A DNA stretch of 6,533 bases from Acidobacteriota bacterium (GCA_013813075.1 JACCSI010000103.1:1-6533), one strand, 5' to 3'. Counted from the stretch's first letter, positions 1 to 6,421 are shown. Translations and numbers: made by a program. Notes: generated by a model not told the origin, from the sequence alone.

Positions 1-452
1 ACAACATGGCGGCCTCGCTCATGCTCTCCGGGGCGGCGATGGGCGTCAGCGTCACGGTGGCGGCCCCGCCGACTCTTCAAATTGCGCCGGATATCCTGAC
101 TCACGCCCAATGGCTGGCCAGCCACAATGGGGCCACCATCGAGGTCACCACCGATGCCGCCGCCGCCGTCAAGGGGGCCGATGCCATCTACACCGATGTG
201 TGGACGTCCATGGGCCAGGAAGTTGAGTACGCCGAGCGCAAGAAAGTGTTTCAGCGCTACCAGGTCAACGAGGCGCTCATGGCACGCGCCAAATCAGACG
301 CGATTTTCATGCACTGTCTGCCGGCGCACCGCGGCGAGGAAGTCACGGAGGAGGTCATCGAATCCGCCGCGTCCGTCGTGTTCGATCAGGCCGAGAACCG
401 GCTGCACGCACAGAAAGCGCTGTTGCTCTCGCTCATCGCGGACCCCACGTAA
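1..452 (+). CDS. argF: Ornithine carbamoyltransferase, C-terminal part (partial, cut by left edge)
   Basis: Cytosolic enzyme of arginine biosynthesis that makes citrulline from ornithine and carbamoyl phosphate. Only the last ~149 codons are in the window. The frame is open at the left edge: position 3 encodes an Asn just before the ATG at 6, matching the conserved Asn of the family's N-N-[MV]-A-x-S-L block, so that ATG is internal and not the start. The ornithine-domain signatures are present in order (numbered from the codon at 6): D-x-x-x-S-M-G at 64-70 within [10 protein letters not shown], then [11 protein letters not shown] at 103-113 with the catalytic-site Cys104, then the [15 protein letters not shown] helix at 126-140. 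This motif set separates OTC from aspartate carbamoyltransferase. I see no truncation or lesion in the visible part. It ends with TAA and runs convergently into the next gene after 18 bp. The family assignment is very secure. Anabolic argF versus catabolic arcB cannot be decided from this half; argF is the default. Confidence 0.95.
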   Translation, partial: NMAASLMLSGAAMGVSVTVAAPPTLQIAPDILTHAQWLASHNGATIEVTTDAAAAVKGADAIYTDVWTSMGQEVEYAERKKVFQRYQVNEALMARAKSDAIFMHCLPAHRGEEVTEEVIESAASVVFDQAENRLHAQKALLLSLIADPT

Positions 453-470
453 TCAGCGCGACGGGGTGCT

Positions 471-1715
471 TTAACGAGTCCGGCGCGCTCGAATGAGCGT
501 TTGTATGTCGTCTGGACGCGGGTTCTCGAAATAGAGACGCTGGCGGCCATCGGCGTCTTCAAAGATCTGTCCAGGTATCGCGCTGGCCACGACCGTCCAT
601 CCCGCCGGCAACACGATGGTGTTGCGCGGCCGACCAAACGCGCGGTCCCAGACCAGCTCCTCGCCGTCGAGCAGGTAGCGTCCAGCGTCGGTATAGGTTT
701 CACTGATCCGCAACCGCGTCGAGTGTCCGGGTGCGATTGCCGGAAAAGAGATCACGACGACTTCGGTATCGTCCTGAATGGCCTCGCCCGGATCGAGCCC
801 GCGCTTTTTCACCTCGACGCCTCTGAGCGTTTCGACTTTCAACTCCTCCCCGCTATCCAGGACCTTAGCCGCCGGATCCGACACGCGGCTGCCCGCGCGG
901 ACGACGTTGAAGTAGTTCTTCACACCCACGCGCGACTCTGTGTAGTCGTGATAGAGGCTGAACGAGTTGGTCTTGGGATCGTTCAGGAAATAGACAATCT
1001 CCCGATCCTGATGCGCACGCTCGGTCAGGCGCGATGCGGGTGACGCGAGCGACGTGGTCATTTGCACACCGCGTGTCGTTGGCAGAGACGACGTGAACGC
1101 GGCCAGACCCGGCTTGGCGCGAATCACCAGCGGCGCCGCCGCCGGGCCGGGGTTCATGAAGCTGATTTGGACCCGGCCGTCAGCCGTGGGAATGACCTGC
1201 GACGGCACGTTGCAGCTGACCAGGCGATAGCCCGCAGGCAGCACCACGGTGTTCCGACGAATACCGAGCGAGCGGTCGAACACGATGGCGTCGCCGTCAC
1301 GGAAATAACTCTTGGCGTCCTTGTAGGTCTTGTCAATCAGCAGACGCGCCTCGCCGCCCTGCGGCACCGGCCGCGCGAGGTGCACTTTGATGTAGTCGGT
1401 TTCCGGATCTGCGGTGGGATGTCCGGCGGTGCGGGCATCCGTGCCGCGGACCACTTCCCACTTCAACGGCTGGCCGGTGGAGAGGTCAATCACGCGCTCG
1501 TCAGTAGCGACACTCCCCGGACGAATAGTGTTGTAAAAAAACCGCGCGCCAGGGGTCGTGGCGCTCACCTCGTAATAGATTCTGAACTGCGCGGTATCGG
1601 TCGCGAGCAGTTCGTATTTGGTGTAATCGTCCTCCTGCGTCTGTCGCGGCGCGGTTTGCGCGTGCGCGGTGACGACGGAGAACAGGAACGCCGCGGCGAC
1701 GAACGTACGGGTCAT
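471..1715 (-). CDS. Secreted protein of unknown function with two tandem homologous domains
   Basis: 414-residue exported protein; I do not recognise a named family. Residues 1-19 form a typical Sec signal peptide: Arg3 near the N-terminus, a hydrophobic core AAAFLFSVV, and an A-H-A cleavage site before Gln20. The mature part is two copies of one domain, about 43-201 and 252-411, aligning at a constant offset of 210 residues in their C-terminal halves. For example, RNTVVLPAG at 154-162 matches RNTIVLPAG at 364-372, and the blocks around DGDAIVFDRSLG and DGEELVWDRAFG correspond. The segments look beta-rich (alternating hydrophobic residues, many Gly/Pro turns), which suggests an extracytoplasmic, possibly Ig-like, fold; that is inference. 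There is no lipobox, C-terminal anchor or obvious catalytic motif. The start is the ATG at 1715: it begins the signal peptide and has GAGG five bases upstream. The open frame continues 99 codons further up to 2012, but that stretch is antisense to the divergent gene and does not look like protein. Confidence 0.85.
   Translation of the reverse strand: MTRTFVAAAFLFSVVTAHAQTAPRQTQEDDYTKYELLATDTAQFRIYYEVSATTPGARFFYNTIRPGSVATDERVIDLSTGQPLKWEVVRGTDARTAGHPTADPETDYIKVHLARPVPQGGEARLLIDKTYKDAKSYFRDGDAIVFDRSLGIRRNTVVLPAGYRLVSCNVPSQVIPTADGRVQISFMNPGPAAAPLVIRAKPGLAAFTSSLPTTRGVQMTTSLASPASRLTERAHQDREIVYFLNDPKTNSFSLYHDYTESRVGVKNYFNVVRAGSRVSDPAAKVLDSGEELKVETLRGVEVKKRGLDPGEAIQDDTEVVVISFPAIAPGHSTRLRISETYTDAGRYLLDGEELVWDRAFGRPRNTIVLPAGWTVVASAIPGQIFEDADGRQRLYFENPRPDDIQTLIRARRTR
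485..504 (+). terminator. Weak candidate terminator hairpin after argF
   Basis: A 5-bp stem (CGCTC/GAGCG, extendable by one G-T pair) with a GAAT loop is followed on the plus strand by TTTGT. It lies about 33 bases past the argF stop, inside the 3' end of the opposing gene. The stem is short and the T-run poor, so it may be chance in GC-rich coding sequence. Confidence 0.22.
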
Positions 1716-1720
1716 ATTTG

Positions 1721-1724
1721 CCTC
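1721..1724 (-). promoter_or_regulatory. Ribosome binding site of the two-domain secreted protein
   Basis: GAGG on the minus strand, five bases before the ATG at 1715. It decides the start against the much longer open frame upstream and agrees with the signal peptide beginning there. Confidence 0.6.
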
Positions 1725-1739
1725 GATTGGGATGCGCGG

Positions 1740-1745
1740 AGTATA
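1740..1745 (-). promoter_or_regulatory. Candidate -10 element for the secreted protein gene
   Basis: TATACT on the minus strand, five of six matches to the sigma-70 -10 consensus. Initiation about 7 bases downstream, near 1733, would give an 18-base leader containing the GAGG site. I see no convincing -35. The hexamer forms the left end of a dyad shared with the divergent gene's -10-like element. Confidence 0.5.
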
Positions 1746-1758
1746 CCGCCGGACGCGG

Positions 1759-1764
1759 TACACT
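1759..1764 (+). promoter_or_regulatory. Candidate -10 element for the DUF2339 gene, implying a leaderless start
   Basis: TACACT lies with only six bases between it and the GTG at 1771, so initiation would fall on or next to the start codon. There is no Shine-Dalgarno sequence before that GTG, which fits leaderless translation. The -35 region is not recognisable. Confidence 0.4.
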
Positions 1765-1770
1765 CGGCGC

Positions 1771-4053
1771 GTGGCAGAGTTCGTCGGGCTCCTGGTTTCG
1801 CTGATTCTCGTCGTGTTCGTGCTGATGCCGGTGCTGACGTTCATCCGCATGGGCCGGATCAGCCGTGAACTGGAGGAGTTGAGCGAGCGGGTCACGACAC
1901 TGGAGCGGGTGAGGGCATCCAGCACATCGCCGTTTGCTCCCTCGCACGCGGCCGGCGTCGGCGGTGACCGCTTCTCCTCTGCGACGGAACCAGCGAACGT
2001 CGGCGCGTTCATTCAGTCGCCGTCCACTGAACCAACGAGCGAGGGACACACAGGAGGCGCCTCATCAAGCGTTGCTTGGGTTCCCCCGTTCCCTCCTGCG
2101 GGAGGGCCTGCGGTGGGGCGGGTCGGTTCCGACGCCGCCCACACAGCGGTGGCCGAAGCCGCCACGCCGGACCTCGAGGAACGCCTCGGTGGCCGCGGCC
2201 TGCTCTACACCGGTATCGTCGTCCTGCTCCTCGGCGTCAGCTTCTTTCTGAAGTACGCGTTCGAGAACGCCTGGATCAACGAGACGGGTCGCGTCGTGTT
2301 TGGCGTCGTTGCCGGACTGGCCCTGGTGGGCGGCGGCCTGCGGTTGGCATCGCAGGGGCTGGCCGTGTTCGGACAGGCACTGGCAGGCACTGGCCTGGCG
2401 ATCCTGTACCTGGCGGTGTACGCCGCTCTCGATTTCTACGGGCTAATCAATGAAACGACTGCGTTTCTGTTGATGACTGTCGTCACCATCGGCGCCGGCG
2501 CGATGGCCCATCAGCAGCGCGCGCAGGCGCTTGCCTTCATTGCCGTCGGTGGCGGCTTTCTGACGCCGTTACTCATCGGCGGCGACGAGAACGCGCAGCT
2601 CCGGCTCTTCTCCTACGTTGCCTTGCTCGTTGGCGGCACGATGGTGCTATCGCTGCGGCATCGCTGGCTGGCGCTCAACGCACTCAGCTACATTGCCACG
2701 CTTGGCGTGGTGGTTGCCTGGGCCAGCAGCTTCTACACCGACGCGCAATGGCTGCGCACACTGCTGTTCTTGACGTTGTTTTGCGTGCTGTTCCTGGTCA
2801 TCCTTCGCGAAACCAACCGCAACAAGGGCGTCACCGCAAGGCTCGTGACGACACTGCTTTCGACCGCGCCGATCTTCTATCACCTTGCCGCGATCGTCAT
2901 CAGCGCCGCGCACCCACCCGCCATTCACGTCTACCTCATTGCCTTTACGGCGACGGGCCTGTGGCTCACGGCCGACCCGCATCGGCCGATCCTGCGCCTG
3001 TTGGTCCTGCTCGGTGCCGACGTCGCGATGTTTGGCGCGTTGACGCTCCCGGAGGGCATTTCGTGGGCTGCACCCAACGTGGTCACGATCGTGGCCGTCG
3101 CCGCGTTGCATTTGATGGCGATCCTCGACCGCGTGCTCCGGCAGGAACAGCCGCTCGCGGCGTCCGAGCTGGTGACGCTTCACCTCACCGGACTTGGGCT
3201 GTTCGCGTTGCTCTATGCGGCGCTGCAACCGACCTATCCTGAGTTTCGGGGTGCGCTCGCGGCGCTCTTGGCGCTCGGAGCCGTGGGGCTGTGGCGCCTG
3301 CTCTTGACGCGGGATCGCATCGCAGCTCTCAATGCCGTTGCGTTGTCGTTTACGCTGGCCGCCATGGGCCTGGCGGTGCAGTTCGACGGGCCGACCGTTA
3401 TCGTCGGCTGGGCGGCCGAGGGCGCCGCTGCCGCCTGGCTGGGCGTCCGCTTCAGACGCCGTGCATTCCAGTTGGGCGGCGCGATGCTGTGGTTGCTGGC
3501 CGTGGTGCGGTTGCTCGACAGCTTCTCGGAGATACCTGCAAACTTCACGGTGCTCGCAAATGCCCGCGCGGTGGCCACGCTGTTCGTCGTGGTGCTGGGA
3601 TACGCGTTGACCTGCGTGTTCAGCCGCTCGGAGGCACCGGAGGCCGGCCGCGCTCGCGCCGGCCTGCACGTCGTCATCAGCTTTCTGACGCTGATGTGGG
3701 TGACCAGTGAGATCACTTCGTTCTGGGAGGTGCGTTACCTGAGCGCGCAGGCGCATCTATACGAGCAGACGATGCTGTCGCTGGCAGCGGGGCTGTATGG
3801 GGCGTTGCTCATCATGATCGGTATGAAGCGCGGTTACCCGCCGCTGCGCTACATCGGGATGACCATTCTCGCTGTGACCGTGCTCAAGGTGTTCTTCTAT
3901 GACCTATGGGAGCTTGGCGGCATCTATCGTGTCGTCGGCTTCATGGCGTTTGGCGCGCTGCTCGTGCTGGTGTCGTATCTCTATCAAAAGCGGCGCGGGG
4001 TCACGCGGCCTTCTTCAGAGTCTCCCTCTCCGAGCGACGCTGCCATGCCATGA
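1771..4053 (+). CDS. DUF2339 family polytopic membrane protein
   Basis: Inner-membrane protein of 760 residues, within the usual size range of DUF2339; the biochemical role of the family is not established. Order of parts: an N-terminal membrane segment (about 4-25), a short heptad-like charged helix (29-48, RELEELSERVTTLERV), a Ser/Pro/Gly-rich linker (about 49-133), then the DUF2339 body from about 134. The body opens with the typical DLEERLGGRGLLYTG and FFLKYAFENAWI blocks and carries roughly twenty more hydrophobic segments. It closes with LKVFFYDL (705-712), IYRVVGF and a final span, then a short polar tail. I chose the GTG at 1771 because it directly precedes the first membrane segment and sits just after a -10-like element. 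In-frame ATGs at 1732 and 1669 lie in the promoter gap or inside the divergent gene and have no ribosome binding site; the one at 1732 would add an Arg-rich stretch and cannot be fully excluded. The 3' end may overlap a small opposing ORF. Confidence 0.9.
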   Translation: MAEFVGLLVSLILVVFVLMPVLTFIRMGRISRELEELSERVTTLERVRASSTSPFAPSHAAGVGGDRFSSATEPANVGAFIQSPSTEPTSEGHTGGASSSVAWVPPFPPAGGPAVGRVGSDAAHTAVAEAATPDLEERLGGRGLLYTGIVVLLLGVSFFLKYAFENAWINETGRVVFGVVAGLALVGGGLRLASQGLAVFGQALAGTGLAILYLAVYAALDFYGLINETTAFLLMTVVTIGAGAMAHQQRAQALAFIAVGGGFLTPLLIGGDENAQLRLFSYVALLVGGTMVLSLRHRWLALNALSYIATLGVVVAWASSFYTDAQWLRTLLFLTLFCVLFLVILRETNRNKGVTARLVTTLLSTAPIFYHLAAIVISAAHPPAIHVYLIAFTATGLWLTADPHRPILRLLVLLGADVAMFGALTLPEGISWAAPNVVTIVAVAALHLMAILDRVLRQEQPLAASELVTLHLTGLGLFALLYAALQPTYPEFRGALAALLALGAVGLWRLLLTRDRIAALNAVALSFTLAAMGLAVQFDGPTVIVGWAAEGAAAAWLGVRFRRRAFQLGGAMLWLLAVVRLLDSFSEIPANFTVLANARAVATLFVVVLGYALTCVFSRSEAPEAGRARAGLHVVISFLTLMWVTSEITSFWEVRYLSAQAHLYEQTMLSLAAGLYGALLIMIGMKRGYPPLRYIGMTILAVTVLKVFFYDLWELGGIYRVVGFMAFGALLVLVSYLYQKRRGVTRPSSESPSPSDAAMP
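2091..2106. repeat. Perfect hairpin inside the DUF2339 linker, REP-like in style
   Basis: CCCTCC, a TGCG loop, and GGAGGG form a perfect 6-bp stem, followed by a G-rich run (CCTGCGGTGGGGCGGG). The layout resembles the CCTCCC-hairpin plus GGGGTGGGGCGGG style of dispersed repeats seen in several GC-rich bacteria. It encodes the Pro/Gly-rich linker piece VPPFPPAGGP and keeps the frame. A single copy in one window cannot show that it is dispersed. Confidence 0.25.
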
Positions 4054-4102
4054 GCCGGCGCCACGCCAGCGCCAGGCCGCTGACCACCAGCACGCACGCC
4101 AC
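4001..4102 (-). CDS. Possible small single-span membrane protein, start unresolved
   Basis: The minus-strand frame is open from just after a stop at 4148-4150 down to a TGA at 4001-4003. From about codon 10 on, nearly every codon ends in G or C, and the product reads as a hydrophobic stretch (VACVLVVSGLALAW) followed by a basic, helical tail (RRLMAWQRRSERETLKKAA), a typical membrane-anchor layout. No ATG is in frame before the hydrophobic stretch. The GTG at 4102 would give 33 residues but has no Shine-Dalgarno sequence, so the true start is unclear, or this is the end of a gene broken by a frameshift. It follows the 68-residue membrane protein on the same strand after about 90 bases and overlaps the 3' end of the DUF2339 gene by 53 bases. 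It could still be a chance frame. Confidence 0.3.
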   Translation of the reverse strand: MACVLVVSGLALAWRRLMAWQRRSERETLKKAA

Positions 4103-4188
4103 GGCGGAGACGACGCCGGCATGGTCTGCCCCGGCAAACCAACACCTTTAAACGGAAGAGAATCGGTAGGAAGCGCGTCGCCGGGGTA

Positions 4189-4395
4189 TCAGTCGCCGCC
4201 ACCTCCCCCATCCCCGCCGCAGCCCGCACCCCCGCCGTCACTGCCGCAGTCTGATCCTGAACCACCGTCAATCCAGGGGACGGAGCCGCCCTGGCCTGTT
4301 GCGACACGACCGTGGCGTCGTGTGCTGCCTCTGACCGCCATGAAGACCATGATTACCGCGATCACCATCGCGACGCCGACGATTGGTAGCGCCAT
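4189..4395 (-). CDS. Small membrane protein with Gly/Asp/Cys-rich tail
   Basis: 68-residue protein of unknown function. Residues 3-21 (LPIVGVAMVIAVIMVFMAV) form one membrane segment, followed by a basic stretch RGSTRRHGR (22-30), a short linker, and a tail from about 43 to the end of Gly, Asp and Ser with Cys50 and Cys59 (GSDCGSDGGG, then GCGGDGGGGGD). With the positive charges after the span, the tail would be cytoplasmic by the positive-inside rule; that is inference. It is supported as a real gene by a perfect AGGAGG eight bases before the ATG at 4395 and by a protein-like layout. Similar Gly/Cys-rich tails after a membrane span occur in many small bacterial proteins, and the two Cys might bind metal or form a disulfide, but nothing here proves it. 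It is divergent from pxpA. Confidence 0.7.
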   Translation of the reverse strand: MALPIVGVAMVIAVIMVFMAVRGSTRRHGRVATGQGGSVPWIDGGSGSDCGSDGGGAGCGGDGGGGGD

Positions 4396-4403
4396 TGGCT
4401 CAT

Positions 4404-4409
4404 CCTCCT
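4404..4409 (-). promoter_or_regulatory. Strong Shine-Dalgarno site of the Gly/Cys-rich small protein
   Basis: AGGAGG on the minus strand, eight bases before the ATG at 4395. It is the best ribosome binding site in the window and the main argument that this short gene is translated. An overlapping ATG at 4403 is out of frame and too close to the site. Confidence 0.75.
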
Positions 4410-4415
4410 GGTGAA

Positions 4416-4432
4416 GTAGACTCGCCCTCTAC
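4416..4432. repeat. Small inverted repeat in the gap upstream of pxpA
   Basis: GTAGA and TCTAC form a perfect 5-bp dyad around a 7-base spacer in the 84-bp gap between the small membrane protein gene and pxpA. A possible minus-strand -10, TATTCT (4437-4442, no clear -35), would put the dyad at the start of the small gene's leader. It could be an operator half-site pair or a chance match. Confidence 0.25.
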
Positions 4433-4479
4433 CGCCAGAATAGTGTTCGTATGTTGCGGCTGCGTTTCCCCCTAAGTTT

Positions 4480-5247
4480 ATGCTGCGTATCGACTTAAAC
4501 TCCGACCTCGGCGAATCGTTCGGACCGTGGCAGATGGGGCACGACGAGGCGCTGATGGGCAGCGTGACATCGGCCAATATCGCCTGCGGGTTTCACGCTG
4601 GCGACCCCAGCGTGATGCGCCGCACGATTGCACTCGCGCAGGCCCACGGGGTCGCTGTTGGCGCGCATCCGGGCTTTCCCGATCTGGCGGGCTTCGGGCG
4701 ACGCGAGATGCAGGCCTCGCCTGCCGAAGTCGAGGATCTGGTGCTCTACCAAATCGCTGCACTCGTTGGCGTGGCGGCCGCCCAGGGCGTGCGCGTGCAG
4801 CATGTCAAGGCGCACGGGGCGCTCTACAACATGGCCGCACGCGACGCTGCGCTTGCCGGCGCCGTCGCGCGCGCCGTCGCGGCGTTCGATTCGTCATTGA
4901 TTTTGTTCGGCCTGCCTAACTCCGAGTTGCTGCGAGAGGGCGACAAGGCAGGCTTGCGGGTCGCGGCGGAGGTCTTCGCCGATCGCACCTACGAGCGCGA
5001 CGGCTCGCTGACGTCGCGGCGCCGACCGGGCAGCGTCATCCACGACCCTTCGACCGTCGTCGCGCGCGCGGTGCGAATGGTGCAGACCGGTGCGGTTGAA
5101 ACGACCGACGGATCGACCATTGCGTTGCGCGCGGATACCTTGTGCCTTCACGGCGACACGCCGGGCGCCGCCGATCTCGCACGGCAAATTCGCACGGCGC
5201 TCGAAACCGCCGGCATCGCCGTCGCTGCGCTGACCACAGCGATGTAA
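4480..5247 (+). CDS. pxpA: 5-oxoprolinase subunit A (LamB/YcsF family)
   Basis: Cytosolic subunit of the prokaryotic ATP-dependent 5-oxoprolinase PxpABC, which opens 5-oxoproline (pyroglutamate), a spontaneous damage product of glutamine, to glutamate. At 255 residues it is full length for the family. Signature blocks appear in order: DLNSDLGESFG (5-15), SANIACGFHAGDP (31-43), GAHPGFPDLAGFGRR (61-75), VKAHGALYN (109-117), EVFADRTYERDGSL (164-177) and CLHGDTPGA (222-230). Two positions differ from the common pattern: Ser8 where Cys is usual (LNCDLGE), and Ala111 where Pro is usual (VKPHGALYN); the neighbouring Asp and His residues are kept. The start at 4480 gives the family's typical N-terminus but has no clear Shine-Dalgarno sequence. 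The partners pxpB and pxpC, often adjacent, are absent: the neighbours on both sides lie on the other strand, so this is a single-gene unit. Confidence 0.93.
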   Translation: MLRIDLNSDLGESFGPWQMGHDEALMGSVTSANIACGFHAGDPSVMRRTIALAQAHGVAVGAHPGFPDLAGFGRREMQASPAEVEDLVLYQIAALVGVAAAQGVRVQHVKAHGALYNMAARDAALAGAVARAVAAFDSSLILFGLPNSELLREGDKAGLRVAAEVFADRTYERDGSLTSRRRPGSVIHDPSTVVARAVRMVQTGAVETTDGSTIALRADTLCLHGDTPGAADLARQIRTALETAGIAVAALTTAM

Positions 5248-5269
5248 TTTTGCGACGAAAGCGAGAGGC

Positions 5270-5296
5270 GCGGGCGTATTCAGGTCAGACGCCTGC
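5270..5296. terminator. Candidate hairpin between convergent pxpA and the DGQHR gene
   Basis: GCGGGCGT (5270-5277) and ACGCCTGC (5289-5296) can pair over 8 positions with one G-T wobble, around an 11-base loop. It lies between two convergent genes and overlaps the DGQHR gene's stop codon. Neither strand has a T-run after it, so it is not a classical intrinsic terminator; it might act as a Rho-independent-like pause or 3'-end stabiliser. Confidence 0.3.
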
Positions 5297-6421
5297 ACCC
5301 TCGGGATATTGCAGCGCCAGCTTCAGTTCTTTGGCGAGCTGATCGACGGTGGTGCCTTGCCGCTTCCACGCCCCTTCTGTCTCGAAGCGCAGCGCACCGA
5401 TGCGGCGGCCCCATGGAGCAATGACCCGCCCAATGGCACGATAGTCAGTGCGGTCGGCGTGCAGCTGATCGATCCGCTGAATCACATCCGGCGCAACGCG
5501 AATGAACGCCCGCAACGCGGTCGCCGAGCGAATGGAGTACTTGCGGCCATTCCACGCCGACTCGAACAGCGACGCGACCTGCTTCAGGTAATTGACGAAA
5601 AATTTCTTCGATTCCTCGCGAAATTCAGCGGCCTTGCGCGCGCCGCCCAGCGCCTCTTCATTGGCGAACAGCTTCTTGAATTCCTGAGCCAGCGGCGCTT
5701 GCGCGACACGGCCCCGGCCGACCCCCAGCAATTTGATCTCGCCGTGGAGTGGCGATTCGTCTCGATCGTTCAACGCGCGCACCACATCATGTGCCGCAGC
5801 CAGTGACTCGTCGCGGTACAGCTGACGCCCCGAGAGCGACACCAGATGCGATGAGTTCAGCCGCGTGTGCTTAGCGTTGATGGTGACAAACATCTGGACG
5901 ACATGGTCTTCGGGAAGCCGGTCGAAGATGATCGCGGGGACGCTGAAGGGCTCGTCCGCGAAATTCTCGATGTCCGCGTGCAGCGCAAGCAGGCGATGCT
6001 GACCATCGATGGCGCGCAGGACGCCTTCGCGCTCCGGCACTTTCAACCGGCCCAGCAGACTGCCGGCCTCAACCGGATCGAAGCTCAATTTCTCGTCGGC
6101 TGAAATAATCACCGCGCCCGGAATCGATGGCAGGTCGCGGGCCTGGCGGCACTGCTCGTAGTACTGCACCAGTTCCTCGATTTTGCGCCGGATGATATGC
6201 CGTTGGTAGGCCTTCTCGCTCGATGCAATGCGCCGCTCGAGCACGTCCCATTTGATTTTTGACTGGGGCTGCTTTTTCCCACCTCGAACCGGGGTTTGGC
6301 CCTGGTCGTTGTAACTGAGGACTTCGAAACGCACCAGCTTGTCGATATCGTTCGCGGTGAGGGAGGCTTGATAGAATTGCACGCCGAACTGCTGCATCCG
6401 AATCGCGGCTACGCTGATCAT
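5285..6421 (-). CDS. DGQHR-domain protein (DndB-like motif), stand-alone
   Basis: 378-residue cytosolic protein with the motif that names the DGQHR domain: RAIDGQHRLLAL at 136-147. It is followed by a strand, VPAIIFD (161-167), and the family's second block, FVTINAKHTRLNSSHLVSL (178-196), with the conserved F-x-x-I-N. The N-terminal part (about 10-100) begins MQQFGVQFYQASL, with a basic insertion RGGKKQPQSK (46-55), and the C-terminal ~180 residues are mostly helical and charged, resembling no domain I know. DGQHR proteins include DndB, the regulator in DNA phosphorothioation systems, and many uncharacterised proteins of mobile or defence regions. Membership does not show that this one does either job, and no dnd gene is in the window. 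The ATG at 6421 lies about 16 bases after the predicted transcription start and has only a weak ribosome binding site; Met9 is an alternative. It is convergent with pxpA and has its own promoter. Confidence 0.85.
   Translation of the reverse strand: MISVAAIRMQQFGVQFYQASLTANDIDKLVRFEVLSYNDQGQTPVRGGKKQPQSKIKWDVLERRIASSEKAYQRHIIRRKIEELVQYYEQCRQARDLPSIPGAVIISADEKLSFDPVEAGSLLGRLKVPEREGVLRAIDGQHRLLALHADIENFADEPFSVPAIIFDRLPEDHVVQMFVTINAKHTRLNSSHLVSLSGRQLYRDESLAAAHDVVRALNDRDESPLHGEIKLLGVGRGRVAQAPLAQEFKKLFANEEALGGARKAAEFREESKKFFVNYLKQVASLFESAWNGRKYSIRSATALRAFIRVAPDVIQRIDQLHADRTDYRAIGRVIAPWGRRIGALRFETEGAWKRQGTTVDQLAKELKLALQYPEGAGV

Larger units (their letters stand above)
1740..1764. repeat. Imperfect inverted repeat spanning the divergent promoters
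   Basis: Arms AGTATACCGC (1740-1749) and GCGGTACACT (1755-1764) pair at 9 of 10 positions around a 5-base spacer, with the one mismatch at 1743/1761. It fills almost half of the 55-bp gap between the secreted protein gene and the DUF2339 gene. Each outer arm end is a -10-like hexamer pointing outwards, so the symmetry may simply reflect two back-to-back promoters, or it may be an operator for a dimeric regulator acting on both genes. Confidence 0.5.

Noticed and set aside
1669..1770. Upstream ATG starts for the DUF2339 gene at 1669 and 1732
   Set aside because: They lie in the divergent gene or in its promoter gap, lack a ribosome binding site and add Arg-rich sequence before the membrane segment; the GTG at 1771 fits the -10-like element better.
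1062..1868. 268-codon plus-strand open frame
   Set aside because: It is antisense to the secreted protein gene, Arg-rich and low in structure, with no ribosome binding site or recognisable domain.
1716..2012. Open frame extending the secreted protein gene 99 codons further upstream on the minus strand
   Set aside because: It is antisense to the DUF2339 gene, is Ser/Arg/Thr-rich without protein-like structure, and would bury the clear signal peptide and GAGG site at the 1715 start.
2647..3756. 369-codon minus-strand open frame
   Set aside because: It is fully antisense to DUF2339 membrane segments; its Gln/Arg/His-rich product is the usual shadow of a GC-rich hydrophobic gene.
4057..4073. 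GGCGC/GCGCC hairpin just after the DUF2339 stop
   Set aside because: A 5-bp GC stem with no T-run is common by chance at this base composition and it lies within the candidate small ORF; not enough for a terminator call.
3984..4307. 107-codon minus-strand open frame across the small-protein locus
   Set aside because: It overlaps the better-supported 68-residue gene in another frame, has no Shine-Dalgarno sequence, and reads as Arg/Gly/Ala-rich shadow sequence.
5830..5890. TRLNSSH peptide in the DGQHR protein, reminiscent of a known database contaminant peptide
   Set aside because: It sits exactly where the family has its F-x-x-I-N block, the frame continues normally on both sides, and the following residues do not match the contaminant peptide.
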